From: Bacteroidota bacterium
GTDB taxonomy: Bacteria; Bacteroidota; Ignavibacteria; Kryptoniales; JAKASW01
Direction of reading: 5' to 3'
Length of the DNA: 64,000 nucleotides
Assembly (NCBI GenBank): GCA_021825585.1
Contig: JAKAGT010000021.1
Span: 37,931 to 101,930 of the forward strand
A program made the translations under genes and the position numbers. Shown one piece after another: positions 35,538-45,791 of the stretch. The notes under the pieces are model-generated. The model was given only the letters and a program-made list of their open reading frames with translations, did not search any database and was not told the DNA's origin. How positions within the stretch are numbered: the first letter of the stretch is position 1; each line of letters begins with the position of its first letter.

Positions 35538-36683
35538 GTACAGTTTCGTCAGTACAAACTCTCTGTGTCTCAAGACTTCCGCTGATGTCAGTCGTCCCGA
35601 GAGAGTCTTGAGAAGCATGTCCATGGCAGAGTCCGCTGCCTGGTCGAGCGTCTGCTCCAACGTCAGTATCTTGTCAACCGGCACGTCGATGTGCTCCGAC
35701 ATCGTCGATACCGTCCTCGGATTTGCAGAGAGCTTTATTACAGGTACCACGGGGTTGCCGACGATATTTCCCTGGCCGGTGGTGAACAGATGCGCAACCG
35801 ACCCAGCTGCCGCAAATAACGTCACCGCTTCCGCTGCCGCTGAGGATGTATCCATGAAATACAATCCTTTCCCCTTAGGCGCTTCTGCGGGATTCAAGAC
35901 GCCGTCTACGTTTGCACGGCCGATCTTCTGGATGTTGCCCATCGCCTTTTCTTCTATCGTCGTCAGTCCACCGGCTATGTTCCCCTGCGTCGGCTGTGAA
36001 CCGAGAAGGTCGGCATCTTGCGAGTTAATGAACTCAGCGTAATCGTTGAAAACCTTCATGAACTTCTCTTTAAGTTCAGGCGTCTTCATCCTCTCGGCTA
36101 TGATCTGCTCGCCGCCCGTGACTTCCGAAGTTTCTCCGAATAGGAATGTGGCACCGTCAGCTACCACTCGTTCTACGACTCTGCCTACTGTCGGGTTCGA
36201 TGCAAGTCCTGAAGTTGTATCCGATTCTCCGCATTTAGTGCTCACTATCGCATCGGACAGGTCTATCTCTTCCCTTTTCAGCTCAGATGCCTTCTGGACT
36301 AGACCCTTTGCCGCTCTCGATGCTGCTTCTATCGTCTTGAAGTCTCCGGATCTCTCTATCGAAAATGCCTCTACCGGTTTACCTGTCTTTGCTATGCCGT
36401 CGGCTATCTTCTTGGTCCAATTCGGTTCAATCCCGATAACCACTGCTGCCGCTATATTCGCATTACATCCTGTGCCGATCATAGTCTGGAAAAACAGATC
36501 AAGGTCTGCTCCGAACTGCAGTCGCCCATACGGATGCGGAAGCGGCAGTGTGCCGTTTACAAGGCTCGCTACTCCTTCTACGGCAGCGTTAGATAAGTCA
36601 TCGACCGGTATTATTGCCACATGGTTGCGTGATCCGACCGCGCCATTAGGGCGCCGATATCCAAGGAATTTGTACTTTCCCAT
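35526..36683 (-). CDS. UxaA/SuyB-like large subunit, copy B
   Basis: 385 residues from the ATG at 36683; an in-frame GTG three codons upstream is rejected because copy A also starts MGKYKF. Motifs match copy [67 protein letters not shown] and [18 protein letters not shown]. It starts two bases after the small-subunit stop, and AGGTGG, inside the small-subunit end, is its ribosome site. It would form the catalytic half of a two-subunit dehydratase or sulfo-lyase with the SAF protein at 36686. Confidence 0.75.
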   Translation of the reverse strand: MGKYKFLGYRRPNGAVGSRNHVAIIPVDDLSNAAVEGVASLVNGTLPLPHPYGRLQFGADLDLFFQTMIGTGCNANIAAAVVIGIEPNWTKKIADGIAKTGKPVEAFSIERSGDFKTIEAASRAAKGLVQKASELKREEIDLSDAIVSTKCGESDTTSGLASNPTVGRVVERVVADGATFLFGETSEVTGGEQIIAERMKTPELKEKFMKVFNDYAEFINSQDADLLGSQPTQGNIAGGLTTIEEKAMGNIQKIGRANVDGVLNPAEAPKGKGLYFMDTSSAAAEAVTLFAAAGSVAHLFTTGQGNIVGNPVVPVIKLSANPRTVSTMSEHIDVPVDKILTLEQTLDQAADSAMDMLLKTLSGRLTSAEVLRHREFVLTKLYRSA

Positions 36684-36685
36684 TT

Positions 36686-36967
36686 TTACCACCTATCGCT
36701 TTTTATGTTATGTGTATGCACATGCTGACCGGCAGCCACCGGTTGTGTCGCATGACCTATCGTTACGCCGTACTCGATTACGCTGTCACCTTTCTTCATC
36801 GGTGTGAGTGCCACCTTGTGACCGAGTGGAATCGTCTCCTTAGCTTCAAGCGTGAGCTGCTTCCCACCTTCAAGACATGAGCCGGTAATCTTCTCCCCGA
36901 CTTTGACCTCGACAACTGCCACTCCTACGTTGTCTTTGTTGTCATGAAAAAGAAATTGTGGTTTCAT
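36686..36967 (-). CDS. SAF-domain small subunit of UxaA/SuyA type, copy B
   Basis: 93 residues: [56 protein letters not shown]. It matches copy A throughout and ends at a TAA directly after the tryptophan. The sequence before its ATG shows a purine-rich AAAAGGCAAATC ribosome site. It is the first gene of module B and follows a decayed glycosidase gene by 36 bp, so it may be transcribed from within the debris or by readthrough. Confidence 0.8.
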   Translation of the reverse strand: MKPQFLFHDNKDNVGVAVVEVKVGEKITGSCLEGGKQLTLEAKETIPLGHKVALTPMKKGDSVIEYGVTIGHATQPVAAGQHVHTHNIKSDRW

Positions 36968-37003
36968 ATGATTTGCCTTTTATGTTGTTTGGTTGTTGTG
37001 TTA

Positions 37004-37559
37004 TTACTCTTTGTGTGCAGGAACAATCTGTATACCGCCCCCAGTGCTGACAATATTGTAAGTGTTTTCTCCATTCTGAACATCCAGCAGTTCACCCTTG
37101 AAGCCACGCGGTCGTTTGTCGGGTACCAATGTATGAGTCAGAAAGTCCGGATAGTATCCAAAGAATTCGCGGATGATGGTCTCCGCAAAACCGCCACCGT
37201 TTGAAGCATTGTAGGCCTGACTGTGCGCTCCGCCGGTGCCGAGATCGGTAATGCGCACCGGCGAGTCATACTTCTTGGTCAGGAGTTGGCGCGATTGCGA
37301 AAATGGTCCTTCGTAAGTCGTTCCGGTGCAATCGTGAAGAAACTTCAGCGCCTCACGGAATCTACCGAACTGGCACATCACTGCCGTCGTTTCAGCTGGC
37401 CAGGCACAGAAAGCTCCTATTGGGCCATGGTCGGGACGGATCGATTCTGGTGCGGCCGGATCGCGCCATGACAACGCCCGCATCCAGTGCTCCGTCAGTA
37501 ATTGAGTCCCGACGAAATGAAGCATTTCATCTCGGAGCTTTTGCGAGAGGTCCCTTTTA
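37004..37559 (-). pseudogene. 3' remnant of an (alpha/alpha)6-type glycosidase
   Basis: An open frame of about 185 codons ends at 37004 but has no credible start. It can be read back through KRDLSQKLRDEMLHFVGTQL and then meets palindromic repeat DNA at about 37560. The visible sequence (CAWPAETTAVMCQFGRFREA, TDLGTGGAHSQAYNASNGGG, FGYYPDFL) looks like the end of a helical-barrel glycoside hydrolase; I cannot name the family. The 5' part has been lost or replaced by repeats. It directly precedes module B. Confidence 0.6.
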
Positions 37560-38403
37560 ATTGTTGAACCGACAGAACAATGTCATTCCCGTCCCAACGG
37601 GATCCCTTCGGGAAATGCCTTTATGCCGCTCAATTATTCTATATGAGTATGCGGCATGCCGCAAGGCGGCATCGGGAATCTGGAAGTGGACAGACATGGG
37701 TTCCCGCCAAAAGCATGCGGGAACGACAAAGGGGAGAGCACGCGGGAATGACAAATAGTAGCGATTTTTGTTTCGGTTCGGGGGCACTTTGTCTTATTTG
37801 TTAATTCAAGGAACTTATGAGACACTGCACTAGGTAACTTCATATATCAAAACTTAGACAAATGAGACAAGTTTTCTTGCAAAACGCAATGTTAATAATG
37901 GCCCTTGCGAAAATGGAGTTCCGTCCCCCTTCCACAGAATCTAACAGGTTACCTGAAGAGGCGATTTTTGGAGTCTCCTCCATGATGCACGAACCACCGT
38001 ATATTAAAATCGCCTCCCATACAGGGGGACGGGACGGTTCCGATCCGCCGACGGCGGAGCGAAACCATTTTCGCGGGCCGCCCTTTCCTTTTTGTCCGTT
38101 TTCCTTTGGGCGAGCAAAGGAAAATGGACAACCATCATCAGACATCTGCTCCTTAAGATTTGGTTATAACATATGGGTCTTGGAGCGTACAGACAAGAAG
38201 GGTTCCGGTGATTTGCGAGTATTGGGTCTCGGCGGTTTGTCCGAAGGACCCCTTCGGGGAGGCGTAGCTTCGCTAGAGACGTGGACGAAAAGTCGGTTTG
38301 GTGGAAATTCACGCTCGAATTTGAGTTGGATTCGAGTGTTCCATCTTCAAGATCGGGGTTCTCGTCCACGTCTCTAGTTGTATCCTCACTATGGGATTCT
38401 TAA
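37560..38403. other. Palindrome-rich gap without genes
   Basis: No credible gene in 844 bp. It is a mosaic of hairpin-forming sequences: GTCATTCCCG/CGGGATCCCTTCGGGA-type repeats near 37579-37610 and GGGTTCCCGCC/CATGCGGGAACGAC near 37697-37730; a strong stem at 38094-38129 (GTCCGTTTTCCTTTG against CAAAGGAAAATGGAC); and a terminal-inverted-repeat element at 38274-38376. It lies between two decayed genes and looks like a recombination scar. Confidence 0.7.
38274..38376. mobile_element. 103-bp element with perfect 15-bp terminal inverted repeats
   Basis: TAGAGACGTGGACGA (38274-38288) is perfectly repeated in inverse at 38362-38376. Inside is a smaller inverted repeat, CTCGAAT and ATTCGAG, around TTGAGTTGG. 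There is no ORF. Size and symmetry fit a MITE-like or hairpin repeat; mobility is inferred, since only one copy is seen here. Confidence 0.45.
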
Positions 38404-38406
38404 GAG

Positions 38407-39165
38407 TCATTGCTCCATTATTACTGCCGCAGATTGGGCCGGGATACGCATCCTGCCCGTGGTCGGTAATGCTTCCTGGTGCTCCGGTGTCGCGACGACA
38501 AGTTTACGCGCATGTGGAAGCTTCACGATCGCTGTTATCGGCCTGTTGTTCTCCATGTTGATAACCACGACAGCGCGCTTACGGTCCTTCGCATCGAAAA
38601 CCGAATAGCGACAGCCGCCGTTTGCTGTTACTTTGGCGCCAATCGTGTCGTGGAACTTTGCGTACCACAGGTAATCTTTATACCGCTTGCGCAGTTTATC
38701 GACCTTCTTCCCGTAAGCTAAAGTCAACGGAAAATGTGTACCCCCATAGCCTGTATCTTCTTGATCGCTTCGCGCAACTGTTCCGTCGTTCCCAGATGAG
38801 GGCCTGTGGACATTTGTGGATCATGACCATCTTGTCCGCCTGTGTTCCATCCGACGAGCTGTATTGCATGAACTCCGTTTTCTGCGCGCTCCCTCCCATA
38901 ATTGATGAGGCTGTCGTACGGAACTCGCCAATCCTGCACTGGAGAATTGATTTGTAGCTGCCTCCACATAAACTCCCTCCGTATCCGATTGAATGAGGCA
39001 GAAGAGGCTGTGATATGGATCGAGAGTCAGCGTCGGATAGAACACTCCCCAATATCCTTTTGCATTGGGGAAGTTGGGATAAACCTCATGCGATTCGAGA
39101 TTATCATACCACATTACACGAGCGCGAAGGTATGATACCTTTTCATGAAGCCACCTATTTCCTGA
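38407..39165 (-). pseudogene. Decayed DUF6259-type glycosidase gene
   Basis: Fragments of one protein appear in three frames. RVMWYDNLESHEVYPNFPN and YPTLTLDPYHSLFCLIQSDT lie in one frame (about 38990-39160). VHAIQLVGWNTGGQDGHDPQ and REAIKKIQAMGVHIF lie in another (38724-38969). LWYAKFHDTIGAKVTANGG and the C-terminal beta-domain lie in a third (38407-38727). The GWNTGGQD and REAIKKIQAMGV blocks are typical of DUF6259 proteins. Frameshifts and missing segments show the gene is dead. It follows GH92 at 39168 by about 2 bp. Confidence 0.65.
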
Positions 39166-39167
39166 GT

Positions 39168-41510
39168 TTAGTGATATGATGGTGGTGCTTCGCTCGAAGC
39201 GCTTCCCCAAGTTTTGTCGGGGGTCGAGCTCAATTTGTAAACCAGCGTTCCGCCATGCTCGATGTCCGAATATGTCATCCACGGCTTAGTCCAACTCTTA
39301 CCGTTCACCGTAATTGCGTGCACATACGGAGCGTCCGCTCTGGCTCCACGCCCGATTATCGTCACATCTCCGTGCGGCAAGTGCAGAATTGCTTTGGGAA
39401 ACAGTGGACTACCAAGCACAAGTACATCGGAACCGGGAAGTTCAGGATACATCCCGAGTGCTCCAAAGATGTACCATGACGACATTTCACCAAGATCATC
39501 GTTGCCGGGATACCCGTCAGGTTTGTAAGAAAACAGCTGCGTCATAGCTCGTCTAACCACATCCTGCGTTCTGTAAGGCTCACCGAAGAAGTCAAATTCC
39601 CAAGGCGTTTCCAGACATGGCTCGTTACCGAGATAAGCATACCGCGATCGGGTGCCGTCGTTCAACTTAGTGAAGAAGGTGTCCAGTCGTGCTGCCGCTA
39701 CTTTCAATCCTCCCATCTTTTCTGCCAAACCTTTCAGGTTGAACGGCACCATCCACACGTACTGCGATGCCGTACCTTCAACATAAGCCTGATCGTAATC
39801 GTAGGTGAGAACAGTGTCGGAGAAACCGGGAGCCCACGTACCGTCCACTCGTTTCATCTGCATATAACCGCTCTCAGGATTGTACAGGTTCATCCAGTTC
39901 TGAGCGTGTTTCAGAAGCAAAGAGGCGTCGGACTTACGACCTAAACTCTCCGCCATCCTCGACAATGCGAAATCAGCCGAGTTGTATTCAAGCGTCATTG
40001 AAACGTTCCCGTATCCGCCTTTCTGATGCTCAGGGACATAACCTAATTTCAAATAATCTCCAAGCGCGTCACGCTCGTACGTATGGGCAAGAGGGGCATA
40101 GACAGTCGTGTCTGTCGCAGCACGCATCAAGCCGTCGAACGCATCTTTTACGTCAAAATTCCTCGCACCAAAGGCATAGAAGTCAGCGATGATCGGCGCG
40201 GCTGGGTCTCCCATCATCACACCACTGTCCATGTTCGGCACGGGCCAGCGCGGGAATGTGCCTCCCTGCTGATAATCAAGGAGCAGCGACTGTGCCATGT
40301 CACTCGCGCGCCCCGGAGCTATCATGGCAAGAAACTGTGCTTCACTACGATATATATCCCATCCCGAAAAATTTGTGTACATCAGGTGCCCCTTCTTAAT
40401 CTCATGGACATTACCATCGGCGCCGGGATACTCACCATTCACATCCGAGCAGATGGTCGGTCCGAGAAGCGTGTGGTACACCATCGAGTAGAAAGTCTTC
40501 CGGTTCGCAGTTGTACCACCGTATACCTGAACACGGTTCAGCCATGAATTCCAAATCCGGTTTGCATTACGAACCGCAACATCAAAATCCCTCGATGAGA
40601 AACGCGATACCGGGTTCTCCGCTTCGAGATTGGCTTTCGCGTTAGCAACGCTCACGTATGAAACACCTATCTTGGCGAGGACCGTGCGGCCTTTTGAGAG
40701 ATTGAATGTAACGTAAGCGCCAGCGGTCTTCCCTTCACCGTTTGTCTCACCTTTAAGAAGAGTCGAGTCTCCCCATGTACCGTAACTTGCAAAGGGACGG
40801 TCGAAAACGGCGTAGAAGTAAATTGGCTGTGTGTCGTATTTCGTCCTGCAAAAATGTCCGGATTCTGCAACACCACTTATGGAGCGGGCGGACGGATCAA
40901 TACGGACTGAAACTTCCGAGGTACCCATTTCGAAGCTGCTCATGATATTGCTTCCGGCGTTAATTACCATGGTCGGCGTGCCATGGGCGGGAAATGTAAA
41001 CTGACCGAATCCGGTCCTTTCCGTAGCGGTGAGCTGCACTCTGATCCCGTTGTTCAGCCTGACTGAATAATATCCGGGATGCGCGGTTTCGTTCTCATGA
41101 GAGAATGGCTCAGGGAACGCGAGCCGGTCTACGGGAGGGACAACCTCGCTGGTATTGAGCAGCGGCGAGAAGGCAAAATCGCCTCCATAGAAGCAGCCTG
41201 CTCCGCTCAAATGGTCAACGCTGAAACCATAAATAACCGAGTCGGCATAATTGTACCCTCCGAGCCGCCTCTGAGGTCCCGTGTCGGGGCTCCATTGAAT
41301 CATCCCGAACGGCATTGTCGCCCCGGGATACTCGTCACCATCTCTCGCAGTACCTGAAAACGGATTCACATACTTAACCAGGTTATCGATTCTGTAACCT
41401 GATTCCATGCTGGATTTTAGGGCGTCTCCTCTGACCCTGCACCATGACGTGGCAGAGAAGAGCGTCATCGACGCAATTATCATAAACAACTTCAAGTTCC
41501 ACTTGTTCAT
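39168..41510 (-). CDS. GH92 exo-alpha-mannosidase (2)
   Basis: 780 residues with a signal peptide (MNKWNLKLFMIIASMTLFSA). GH92 motifs: KYVNPFSGTARDGDEYPGATMPFGMIQWSPDTG, VDHLSGAGCFYGGDFAF, FSGWDIYRSEAQFLAMIAP and GNDDLGEMSSWYIFGALGMY. It is close to the third GH92 (48513) and distant from the first (21023), so it belongs to a different subgroup with probably different linkage preference. It is 17 bp after the SSS symporter gene. A calcium-dependent mannosidase working in the periplasm or at the surface is expected. Confidence 0.9.
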   Translation of the reverse strand: MNKWNLKLFMIIASMTLFSATSWCRVRGDALKSSMESGYRIDNLVKYVNPFSGTARDGDEYPGATMPFGMIQWSPDTGPQRRLGGYNYADSVIYGFSVDHLSGAGCFYGGDFAFSPLLNTSEVVPPVDRLAFPEPFSHENETAHPGYYSVRLNNGIRVQLTATERTGFGQFTFPAHGTPTMVINAGSNIMSSFEMGTSEVSVRIDPSARSISGVAESGHFCRTKYDTQPIYFYAVFDRPFASYGTWGDSTLLKGETNGEGKTAGAYVTFNLSKGRTVLAKIGVSYVSVANAKANLEAENPVSRFSSRDFDVAVRNANRIWNSWLNRVQVYGGTTANRKTFYSMVYHTLLGPTICSDVNGEYPGADGNVHEIKKGHLMYTNFSGWDIYRSEAQFLAMIAPGRASDMAQSLLLDYQQGGTFPRWPVPNMDSGVMMGDPAAPIIADFYAFGARNFDVKDAFDGLMRAATDTTVYAPLAHTYERDALGDYLKLGYVPEHQKGGYGNVSMTLEYNSADFALSRMAESLGRKSDASLLLKHAQNWMNLYNPESGYMQMKRVDGTWAPGFSDTVLTYDYDQAYVEGTASQYVWMVPFNLKGLAEKMGGLKVAAARLDTFFTKLNDGTRSRYAYLGNEPCLETPWEFDFFGEPYRTQDVVRRAMTQLFSYKPDGYPGNDDLGEMSSWYIFGALGMYPELPGSDVLVLGSPLFPKAILHLPHGDVTIIGRGARADAPYVHAITVNGKSWTKPWMTYSDIEHGGTLVYKLSSTPDKTWGSASSEAPPSYH

Positions 41511-41527
41511 CTCTATTCTCCTTTTTC

Positions 41528-43042
41528 CTATTTGGTTGCACTCATTGAATCTTCAATTTGAACGCCGTGAACAACACCTCCTGTTCCCAATTTTTCCCCA
41601 CTTTGTCCTTCAATAGCTTCTCTCTCACGGGTTAATTCCTCCGCGACCTCTGAAAAAGTTCTGGAAGACGGGGGAGTGGCAAGGCTCACCACCACGAGAG
41701 CAATCACTCCCGGCACGGCAAGCAGAACTGCATTATTCAAGGTGGACTTCGGGAAGAAAAACATGACAGCGAGAGACACGAAAGGGGTGATGACCTGCGC
41801 AGCAAGTGCCCCCTGCCATGTCGCGCGTTTCCAAAATCGGCCGAGTATAATAATGATTGCCAGACCGCTCATCGTCACCGGCAGAAATTTTATTACGAAA
41901 CCGACGATAGTTCCTGCGTGGAGGGCAATGAACGTGCACAGAGCAAATGCAGCGACAAGTGACAATCTGGCGGCTAGCAGCGGGCGATTCGGGTAACGTC
42001 CCGTTGCAAGTGGAAAGATGTGACGGACAAAGAACGAGCTGACCGCCATCGCATTACCATTGGCGCAGGAGAAAATTCCGGAAGTTACTGACACGACAAC
42101 GAGCGCGGCAAGCCACACCGGGAGTATGTTCATTACCAGCCAAAGTAAAGCCTCATCGGGGACCGGCAGCTTCGGGTTCAGGCGGAAGGCGTACATTCCC
42201 GTAATACCGATGACTGCTGAGAACAGGATGACCGTCGTCCCCGCGATAACCATCGATGCCCGTGCGCCCCCTACACTTCGCGAACCATACATGCTAAGAC
42301 GTCTTCCCGGATCTGCGAGTACACTGAGCGAGAGTGCTGCAATCAATCCCGCTATCTTCCATCCACCGTAAGAGCTGACACCCAGAAATGAGAAGTAGTT
42401 ATGGGGGACGGACTGACGCAAACCGAACAGGCCGCCGGCGTTGTGAAGCGCCGCGTATGTCATAACACCGAAACCGGATAGCAGTATGGTAGCCTGGAGG
42501 AAGTCAGTGTAGACCACGCTCTTGAAACCACCTGGAATCGCAATACCAGCTGTGATCAGTCCGGCGATCACAACACTTATTTCAGGAGACAGACCGGTCA
42601 CAGCTGCTATGACACTCGCGCCGCCCATAATCTGGACCGTCAGCCAGCATAACTGCGACAGGAACAATGTGATATTTGAAAACTCGACCACGACCCGGTT
42701 GTTGCCATAATAAGAGGCAATTTCTTCACTCAACGTCATAAACTTGTGCCGTCGCATAACGGCGAACATCAAACCTGCCAGTGCTGTGCCCAGTCCAAGT
42801 CCAATCGGATACGCACTCCCCGCCCAGCCGTGTTGATACGCGAGCCCCGACGCGCCGATAATTACCCCTGTACCAATGCTTCCGGCCGTAATGTTACCCG
42901 CGAGAACCCACGATGGCAGACTCCTTCCGCCGACAAGATAGTCTGCCGGTTTCTTGACGCGCCTCATCCAGAACAGCGAGACGGCCAGCATGAGAATGCC
43001 GTAGATTACGAGGCCGAGGAGAATCGCAGCTTGTGTCGTCAT
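41528..43042 (-). CDS. SSS-family sodium:solute symporter (2)
   Basis: 504 residues, about 13 membrane segments. SSS motifs are KKPADYLVGGRSLPSWVLAGNITAGS, GGFKSVVYTDFLQATILL and VSVTSGIFSCANGNAMAVSSFFVRH. It is less like the classical sugar symporters than 15666. Its ATG overlaps the stop of the truncated GH79 remnant (ATGA). Sugar import is inferred from the neighbouring GH92 genes; other carboxylate or amino-acid substrates cannot be excluded. Confidence 0.85.
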   Translation of the reverse strand: MTTQAAILLGLVIYGILMLAVSLFWMRRVKKPADYLVGGRSLPSWVLAGNITAGSIGTGVIIGASGLAYQHGWAGSAYPIGLGLGTALAGLMFAVMRRHKFMTLSEEIASYYGNNRVVVEFSNITLFLSQLCWLTVQIMGGASVIAAVTGLSPEISVVIAGLITAGIAIPGGFKSVVYTDFLQATILLSGFGVMTYAALHNAGGLFGLRQSVPHNYFSFLGVSSYGGWKIAGLIAALSLSVLADPGRRLSMYGSRSVGGARASMVIAGTTVILFSAVIGITGMYAFRLNPKLPVPDEALLWLVMNILPVWLAALVVVSVTSGIFSCANGNAMAVSSFFVRHIFPLATGRYPNRPLLAARLSLVAAFALCTFIALHAGTIVGFVIKFLPVTMSGLAIIIILGRFWKRATWQGALAAQVITPFVSLAVMFFFPKSTLNNAVLLAVPGVIALVVVSLATPPSSRTFSEVAEELTREREAIEGQSGEKLGTGGVVHGVQIEDSMSATK

Positions 43043-43446
43043 TTTATCCTCACGATTGCAGCAGATGTTGGTGGCACAGAAACGGTATGCGCCTCATGGT
43101 CACCAAAGGCAAGCCGGTTCCATTTCGCCTTCCAAATGCCGTCGTTGTTAATTGTCTCGCCACCAAGCGCTATCCCTTCGGTGGCAAAACGGTAGTTATC
43201 CGGTGCAGTCAAGTACATTACCTCGGCACCTAGGAAATCAGCACCAACCAGGATATTGACATCGGCGGAACGTGCATCCGTTCCATGTTCTTTGTTTATG
43301 ATTGCGATGAAAACCTCTTTGTCGTCACCCACAGTGTAAGCGGTCAAATCCAGAGTATCAGGATTGGAAATAGAAACCTGTTCTATCCTGCCACGACTTC
43401 TGATGTCAAACGCTTTTATCCCGTAAGCCATCGGTCTACTACTGAA
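43039..43446 (-). pseudogene. C-terminal remnant of a GH79-like enzyme
   Basis: The 130-residue ORF (MAYGIKAFDIRSRGRIEQVS onward) matches the C-terminal beta-domain of the GH79 protein at 52250 (MGYGIKAFDIGGHGHVEPLT onward), and similarity extends two codons upstream (RP) before ending at the stop of the neighbouring gene at 43447. The catalytic barrel is missing. This is the scar of a deletion that removed about 370 codons. The fragment still has an open frame and overlaps the symporter start by 4 bp, so it may be translated. Confidence 0.75.
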
Positions 43447-45744
43447 TTATTTGATCAATGCCATTTTCTTGACGCTTAGGTAACTGCTAGCATGTAGCTC
43501 ATAAAAATAGACTCCACTTGCGAATCTCCTTGCGTCAAATAACGCAACATAGTTTCCCGCTCTCTCCGTACCTGAAAATAGAGTCGCAACTTCCTGACCA
43601 AGTACATTGTAAACTTTCAAGGTCACAAAGCTGCTTCTTGGGATGGAATAACCAATCTGTGTTGTGGGGTTGAAAGGATTCGGATAATTCTGCGAGAGTG
43701 AGAATGTCTTTGGGCCACCGCTGGGTTCCTCGATTGCCGTAAGTTCCGCACCAGTCGTGAATTTCCAGGTAGCAGAATATGCGCTCGATCCCAGAGCGTT
43801 CAATGCTGCTACGTGCCAATAATAAGTTGTGTTTGAATCGAGCGCAAATGCCGGAGACACCGACGTGTCGGTTACGACCGTATCAAGAAGCACGTTCTGA
43901 CGCAGGAACATACCGAGTGAATCGCCGCTTGTGTAAACGGGATAACCTGTGGCGGCCTGAAAGTGATAGCTTTCTGCGTAATGAGAACCCCGCCAGGAAA
44001 AGATCGTGTTCCGGGCAACGACAGTAGCAAGGAGCGCGGGCAAAAGGTTCGCTGGAGTTGGAGCAAAAGCCACCGCTGTACCTGTTTTGAACGCTTGAGT
44101 TGCTGAGTAGCCGCTCGCACCTCCGACGTTTACTGCACTGACATGCCAGTAATATGTTTTGTTGGAATCAAGAGGCTGAGACAGCTTCAGCGAAGTATCC
44201 GAGACTACGGTATCGACAACCACGCTTTGCGAGCGGTAAGTCCCGTCCCCGTTTTCCAGAGAATCGGTTGCAATCTGGACGCGGTAGGAAATCTGGAAAT
44301 ATGATGCCGAAGGATTCCACGTGACCAGCGCGTCTTCAGCGACGTTGCTCGCGGACGTTGCCGGAGATGCCGGAGTGGGCACCGTCGGCACGGGCACCCC
44401 GGGAAGTTGATGGGACACGCTGTAAATCCTGGGCGTGCCGCTTAGCGTATCAGTGAAACTGCTTGAGCTGACCTGCAATGTACCGCTGTCGGAATTTGTG
44501 TTCACCCAGTAAATTGTTCTCGCGGTATCCGGCAGAGACAGAGAAGCCAAAGGGAAACTCACTTGATGAGAAGCCCCGGTCGTCCATGCGGCCACCTTGA
44601 CCGAATCCCCGGCATTTTCCATCACCAGGATGACGTCCGACGCGTCACCATCGTTGTATCGTCCGCTCACACGGTAGCCTGACAGCTCCCGTGTCAAGAC
44701 AGTGACTGTGATGTAAGCCGGCTTCGGGTTAAGGTAATAATCGACGACTCCGCGATGCCGCCCGATTTTATCTATCAAACCGTCGTTCATCCAGTCATAC
44801 CAGATCGATAGCGGAACGCCGGAATACAGGTTGAAGAGCTGCATGCGGGCAAAGTAATCTGCCTGTGTCTGGCGAGACACTCCTCCCAGTGATGGCGAGC
44901 AGGTGGAATACCCCCACTCGCTGCTGACGATAGGGATAGTATCTCCAGCGGGAGCGTACTGAGCAATGAGTGCTCTCACATTCTGAAAATCAGAGCCAAC
45001 CGTCTCAGGCACTCTGGGCGGTGGTGGATTATCGCGATAGGGATGGAGACTCACCGCGTTTATATATTTGAGCGCACCGGCGCTGAATAATGTGTCGAGA
45101 TAAGCCAGCTGTATTCCAGCCATAGCGGGAGCTATTATAGTCGCGGTTGGGTCGGCCTGACGCATCGCTTTGCTCGCCGCAGCCACCATAGCCTCGTATT
45201 GTCGCGCATTGTGACCCGGCTCCCAGTTGATAGTATTGTTCGGTTCATTCCATATCTCCCACACGACATGATGCCCCGCAAAATGTTTGACCGCCGCAGC
45301 CGCAAAGGCTGAATATCCGGCGAGGTCGGCCGAATCCACCACAGCCGAGATCGTACTGCTGGCGTAAAGGGTATCGTTGTAATCGAGAATGAAGAGCGCC
45401 CTGATGCCACGCTGGTCCAACTCCGAGACGAGAGTATCGTATGGAGTCCAATCGTAGACCCCTTTCGTTGTCTCAATGTCCTGCCAGTACATATCCATCC
45501 TGATGAATTTGAACCCTGCCGCCGCTATCATGTCGAGCATATAACGATTTATAGGACCGTATGATGGGTCTTCAACATTTTCTCGGTTAGACCACATTGA
45601 AGCACCGTTGACGAAGTGAATATTTACACCGACTCCGTCGGGAAAGACCAGCGGGGGAAGATTGGAAGGTTGAGTCTGTGCAAACAGCAGCGCGTTCGGC
45701 AAGATAATCAAGAGAAACAACGAGGGAACAAATCTCTTCAACAT
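43447..45744 (-). CDS. Clan GH-A glycosidase with two Fn3-like domains and T9SS sorting domain
   Basis: 765 residues from the ATG at 45744, which has GGAGG 7 bases upstream; the longer frame to 45888 overlaps the neighbour and is rejected. Signal peptide, then a TIM barrel (about 30-350) with acid/base glutamate in VWEIWNEPNNTINWE and nucleophile glutamate in IVSSEWGYSTCS. It resembles GH39/GH5-type enzymes but I cannot fix the family. Two fibronectin-like repeats follow (DSNKTYYWHVSAVNVGGASG, DSNTTYYWHVAALNALGSSA), and then a sorting domain with NYPNPFNPTTQIGYS. It is a paralogue of the next gene (45792). Confidence 0.85.
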   Translation of the reverse strand: MLKRFVPSLFLLIILPNALLFAQTQPSNLPPLVFPDGVGVNIHFVNGASMWSNRENVEDPSYGPINRYMLDMIAAAGFKFIRMDMYWQDIETTKGVYDWTPYDTLVSELDQRGIRALFILDYNDTLYASSTISAVVDSADLAGYSAFAAAAVKHFAGHHVVWEIWNEPNNTINWEPGHNARQYEAMVAAASKAMRQADPTATIIAPAMAGIQLAYLDTLFSAGALKYINAVSLHPYRDNPPPPRVPETVGSDFQNVRALIAQYAPAGDTIPIVSSEWGYSTCSPSLGGVSRQTQADYFARMQLFNLYSGVPLSIWYDWMNDGLIDKIGRHRGVVDYYLNPKPAYITVTVLTRELSGYRVSGRYNDGDASDVILVMENAGDSVKVAAWTTGASHQVSFPLASLSLPDTARTIYWVNTNSDSGTLQVSSSSFTDTLSGTPRIYSVSHQLPGVPVPTVPTPASPATSASNVAEDALVTWNPSASYFQISYRVQIATDSLENGDGTYRSQSVVVDTVVSDTSLKLSQPLDSNKTYYWHVSAVNVGGASGYSATQAFKTGTAVAFAPTPANLLPALLATVVARNTIFSWRGSHYAESYHFQAATGYPVYTSGDSLGMFLRQNVLLDTVVTDTSVSPAFALDSNTTYYWHVAALNALGSSAYSATWKFTTGAELTAIEEPSGGPKTFSLSQNYPNPFNPTTQIGYSIPRSSFVTLKVYNVLGQEVATLFSGTERAGNYVALFDARRFASGVYFYELHASSYLSVKKMALIK

Positions 45745-45791
45745 ACTAATAAACCTCCAAAACGATGAGGATGAGTCTTCAAAACCATAGA

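Noticed and set aside
37557..37787. 76-codon minus-strand ORF
   Set aside because: It is made of hairpin repeat sequence (CGGGAT, TTCCCG, GCATGCCGC) with no domain; it is not a gene.
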